Positions 6,231 through 7,599 of a stretch of 7,599 bases of DNA are shown piece after piece; within the stretch, counting starts at the first letter, position 1; the number at the start of each line of letters is the position of its first letter. The position numbers were made by a program, and so were the translations under genes. Under the pieces are notes generated by a model. That model made no database searches and was not told the DNA's origin. It saw only the letters and a program-made list of their open reading frames with translations. Origin of the DNA: Nanobdellota archaeon (GTDB lineage: Archaea > Nanobdellota > Nanobdellia > Pacearchaeales > GW2011-AR1); assembly GCA_022563455.1 (NCBI GenBank), contig JADFNI010000042.1, positions 1 through 7,599 on the forward strand, written 5' to 3'.

Positions 6231-6329
6231 GTATTATTGGGGTTTATTGTAGATATTGAAGATTGTGGGTTTAATTTTTTTTATTTCTTGAGAATTATAA
6301 GTAGAATGAATGGAGTTCTTTTCATAAAC

Positions 6330-6337
6330 TATATAAG
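6330..6337 (+). promoter_or_regulatory. TATA box for the RNA methyltransferase gene
   Basis: TATATAAG has its 5' edge 29 nt upstream of the ATG at 6359, with T-rich, Shine-Dalgarno-free sequence between. It is the only strong TATA match on the plus strand at the expected distance in the 156-bp divergent region 6203-6358. I see no small gene or stable RNA structure in that region. Confidence 0.7.
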
Positions 6338-6358
6338 TTAATATTCGTCTTTGTTTTT

Positions 6359-7375
6359 ATGGAAGATGTAAAACTTAAACCTAAGGAATATTCAGAATAT
6401 TTGAAAGATAGGTTTCCTATTAAGGAAGGGTTTCGGACTCGAATGGAGGCTTTGCTTGGAAAAGCTGGGGCTGAAGAATTTTTTGAGATCTCTTATACTA
6501 AGACTCCAAGTTCTATTCGATGTAATACTCTTAAAATTAGTGTGACTGAGCTTCTAAATCGGTTGAAGGCTTATGGATGGAAACTTAGACAACCGTTTGA
6601 AAAAAATCCTGAAGTGATTGTAATTGAAACTAAACTTAAACCCGGGGAGCTTGGAAAGACTCGGGAGCATTTGCTTGGATTTTATTATGTTCAAGAAATA
6701 AGTTCACAGCTACCCATGCTTGTTCTTAAACCCTCTCCAGAAGAGATTATTTTAGATTTATGCGCTAGTCCTGGGAGTAAGACTACTCAAGGTGCTGCTA
6801 TGATGAAGAATACTGGGACGATTATTGCTAATGAAGTAAGTATGGGAAGAATTGGGATATTGAACTCAAATCTTGAAAGATGTGGTGTTATGAATACGAT
6901 TGTTACTCGTAAAGAAGGTGTTGCTCTTTGTAATAAATTGTATAAAAAAACTGAATTTCGTTTTGATAAAATTTTGGTTGATGCTCCATGTTCTGGAGAA
7001 GGGACTCTTAGGAAATCTCCAAAGACTTTTTTGATGTGGAATATTAATATGATTAAGAAGATTGCTGCAACACAAAGGAGACTTGCTGAGTCTGCTATTA
7101 AGCTATTAAAAGTTGGTGGCATTATGATTTATTCCACATGCACTCTTGCTCCTGAAGAAAATGAAATGATTGTGGATTATTTAATTAAGAAATTTGATAT
7201 TGAAGTTTTGCAAATAAATTTACCTTTAAAGTTTAGGCCAGGGGTATGTGAATGGGAAGGTGTTTCGATGGATAAGTCTGTGGAAAAGTGTTTGAGGTTG
7301 TATCCGCAGGATAATGATACTGATGGATTTTTTGTTGCTAAGATTATTAAGAAAAGTGAGGGGATAAGGGAATGA
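6359..7375 (+). CDS. NOL1/NOP2/Sun-family RNA cytosine-C5 methyltransferase
   Basis: SAM-dependent enzyme that methylates C5 of cytosine in tRNA or rRNA. The 338-aa protein has an N-terminal RNA-contacting region with PSSIRCNTLK (50-59), then a Rossmann methyltransferase fold: motif I LDLCASPGSKTTQ (132-144) for SAM, a following acidic residue in ANEVS (157-161), motif IV DAPCSGEGT (208-216) with C211, and motif VI STCTLAPEENE (259-269) with catalytic C261. In this family the motif VI cysteine attacks C6 of the base and the motif IV cysteine helps release the product; both are present. The C-terminus has RLYPQDNDTDGFFVAKI (313-329), a typical ending. No PUA domain follows within the chain. 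The exact substrate (Trm4-like tRNA or rRNA) cannot be read from sequence. It has its own TATA box, and its stop overlaps the next start as ATGA. Confidence 0.95.
   Translation: MEDVKLKPKEYSEYLKDRFPIKEGFRTRMEALLGKAGAEEFFEISYTKTPSSIRCNTLKISVTELLNRLKAYGWKLRQPFEKNPEVIVIETKLKPGELGKTREHLLGFYYVQEISSQLPMLVLKPSPEEIILDLCASPGSKTTQGAAMMKNTGTIIANEVSMGRIGILNSNLERCGVMNTIVTRKEGVALCNKLYKKTEFRFDKILVDAPCSGEGTLRKSPKTFLMWNINMIKKIAATQRRLAESAIKLLKVGGIMIYSTCTLAPEENEMIVDYLIKKFDIEVLQINLPLKFRPGVCEWEGVSMDKSVEKCLRLYPQDNDTDGFFVAKIIKKSEGIRE
7358..7363 (+). promoter_or_regulatory. Shine-Dalgarno-like site for the overlapping downstream gene
   Basis: GAGGGG, within GTGAGGGG at the end of the methyltransferase gene, ends 8 nt before the ATG at 7372. 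It is the only convincing Shine-Dalgarno-like sequence before a start in this window, and it serves an operon-internal gene. That fits the archaeal habit of leaderless first genes and SD-led internal genes. Confidence 0.5.
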
Positions 7376-7599
7376 AGATACAAATATTGGATAAAGCGAA
7401 GAAGAAAAAGGCTGATTTGTCTGGGGTGGAATCTAAAGAGAAACAAACCGAAATCGACCGTCTAAATGTCGAACTCGATTCTCTGCACCAAGGGATTGAA
7501 GGTGAGCTCACGGGGATGCCTCAACCGGCTATACCAAAGGAGCCCCTACGCGCGGAAGCGGAGCAGGTAGAACCTGATACGATTCTTGAAGGTTTTGAA
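7372..7599 (+). CDS. N-terminal 76 codons of an unidentified gene overlapping the methyltransferase
   Basis: The frame opens at the ATG of an ATGA overlap with the methyltransferase stop and stays open to the window edge. The first residues, MKIQILDKAKKKK, form a short strand followed by a lysine run and use AT-rich codons like the rest of the window. From about residue 24 (7441) the composition changes: 81 of 159 bases are G or C. The protein becomes acidic and coil-like (TEIDRLNVELDSL, then a Pro/Glu-rich stretch), with CGC, GCG, CTC and CCC codons that are scarce upstream. Tight coupling to an RNA methyltransferase suggests an RNA-modification or translation role for the true gene. Whether the sequence after 7441 belongs to it, is a disordered insert, or is an assembly join cannot be decided here. 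Confidence 0.6.
   Translation, partial: MKIQILDKAKKKKADLSGVESKEKQTEIDRLNVELDSLHQGIEGELTGMPQPAIPKEPLRAEAEQVEPDTILEGFE

Noticed and set aside
6787..7122. Minus-strand open frame of 111 codons inside the methyltransferase gene.
   Set aside because: The opposite strand encodes all diagnostic methyltransferase motifs across this stretch; the reverse frame is a shadow with no family features.

Overview
The window is AT-rich (a sampled line of the polymerase gene has 18 G/C in 60) and densely coded on both strands. It reads as a chromosomal fragment of an archaeon. Reasons: an archaeal/eukaryal-type FEN-1 nuclease, a family B replicative DNA polymerase, an archaeal-style NOL1/NOP2/Sun RNA m5C methyltransferase, and an archaeal TATA-like octamer at a nearly fixed distance from the first codon of each transcription unit, with no Shine-Dalgarno sequence. 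The low GC, compact spacing and divergent polymerase motifs suggest a DPANN-type lineage (Woesearchaeota/Pacearchaeota-like). That placement is an inference from sequence style, not a demonstrated assignment.

Layout. Positions 1-810 (minus): the 5' 270 codons of FEN-1, running off the window. Positions 840-1286 (minus): an unrecognised 148-aa basic protein just upstream of FEN-1. Positions 1287-1407: a 121-bp divergent promoter region. Positions 1408-3876 (plus): an 822-aa family B DNA polymerase with intact catalytic carboxylates but unusual residues in motif A and Exo II. Positions 3919-4545 (plus): an unrecognised membrane protein with about six helices and His/Cys clusters. Positions 4600-5073 (plus): an unrecognised 157-aa soluble protein. 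Positions 5078-6202 (minus): a membrane domain fused to a Schlafen AlbA_2-type domain, convergent with the preceding gene. Positions 6203-6358: a second divergent promoter region. Positions 6359-7375 (plus): the RNA m5C methyltransferase. From 7372 (plus): an overlapping gene that leaves the window and whose composition changes sharply near 7441. No stretch over 300 bases lacks a gene. I see no tRNA, rRNA, CRISPR array, insertion sequence or integrase.

How the genes relate. FEN-1 and PolB, on opposite strands around a shared promoter region, supply flap removal and strand synthesis for Okazaki-fragment maturation and repair. The 148-aa protein lies between them and is a candidate accessory factor by position only. 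The methyltransferase heads a separate unit concerned with RNA modification. The most unusual items are the histidine at the polymerase steric-gate position, the membrane-AlbA_2 fusion, the His/Cys-bearing membrane protein with a frame-changing 14-bp tandem duplication near its 3' end, and the abrupt GC rise at the right edge. I found no convincing new multi-gene defence or mobile system here.
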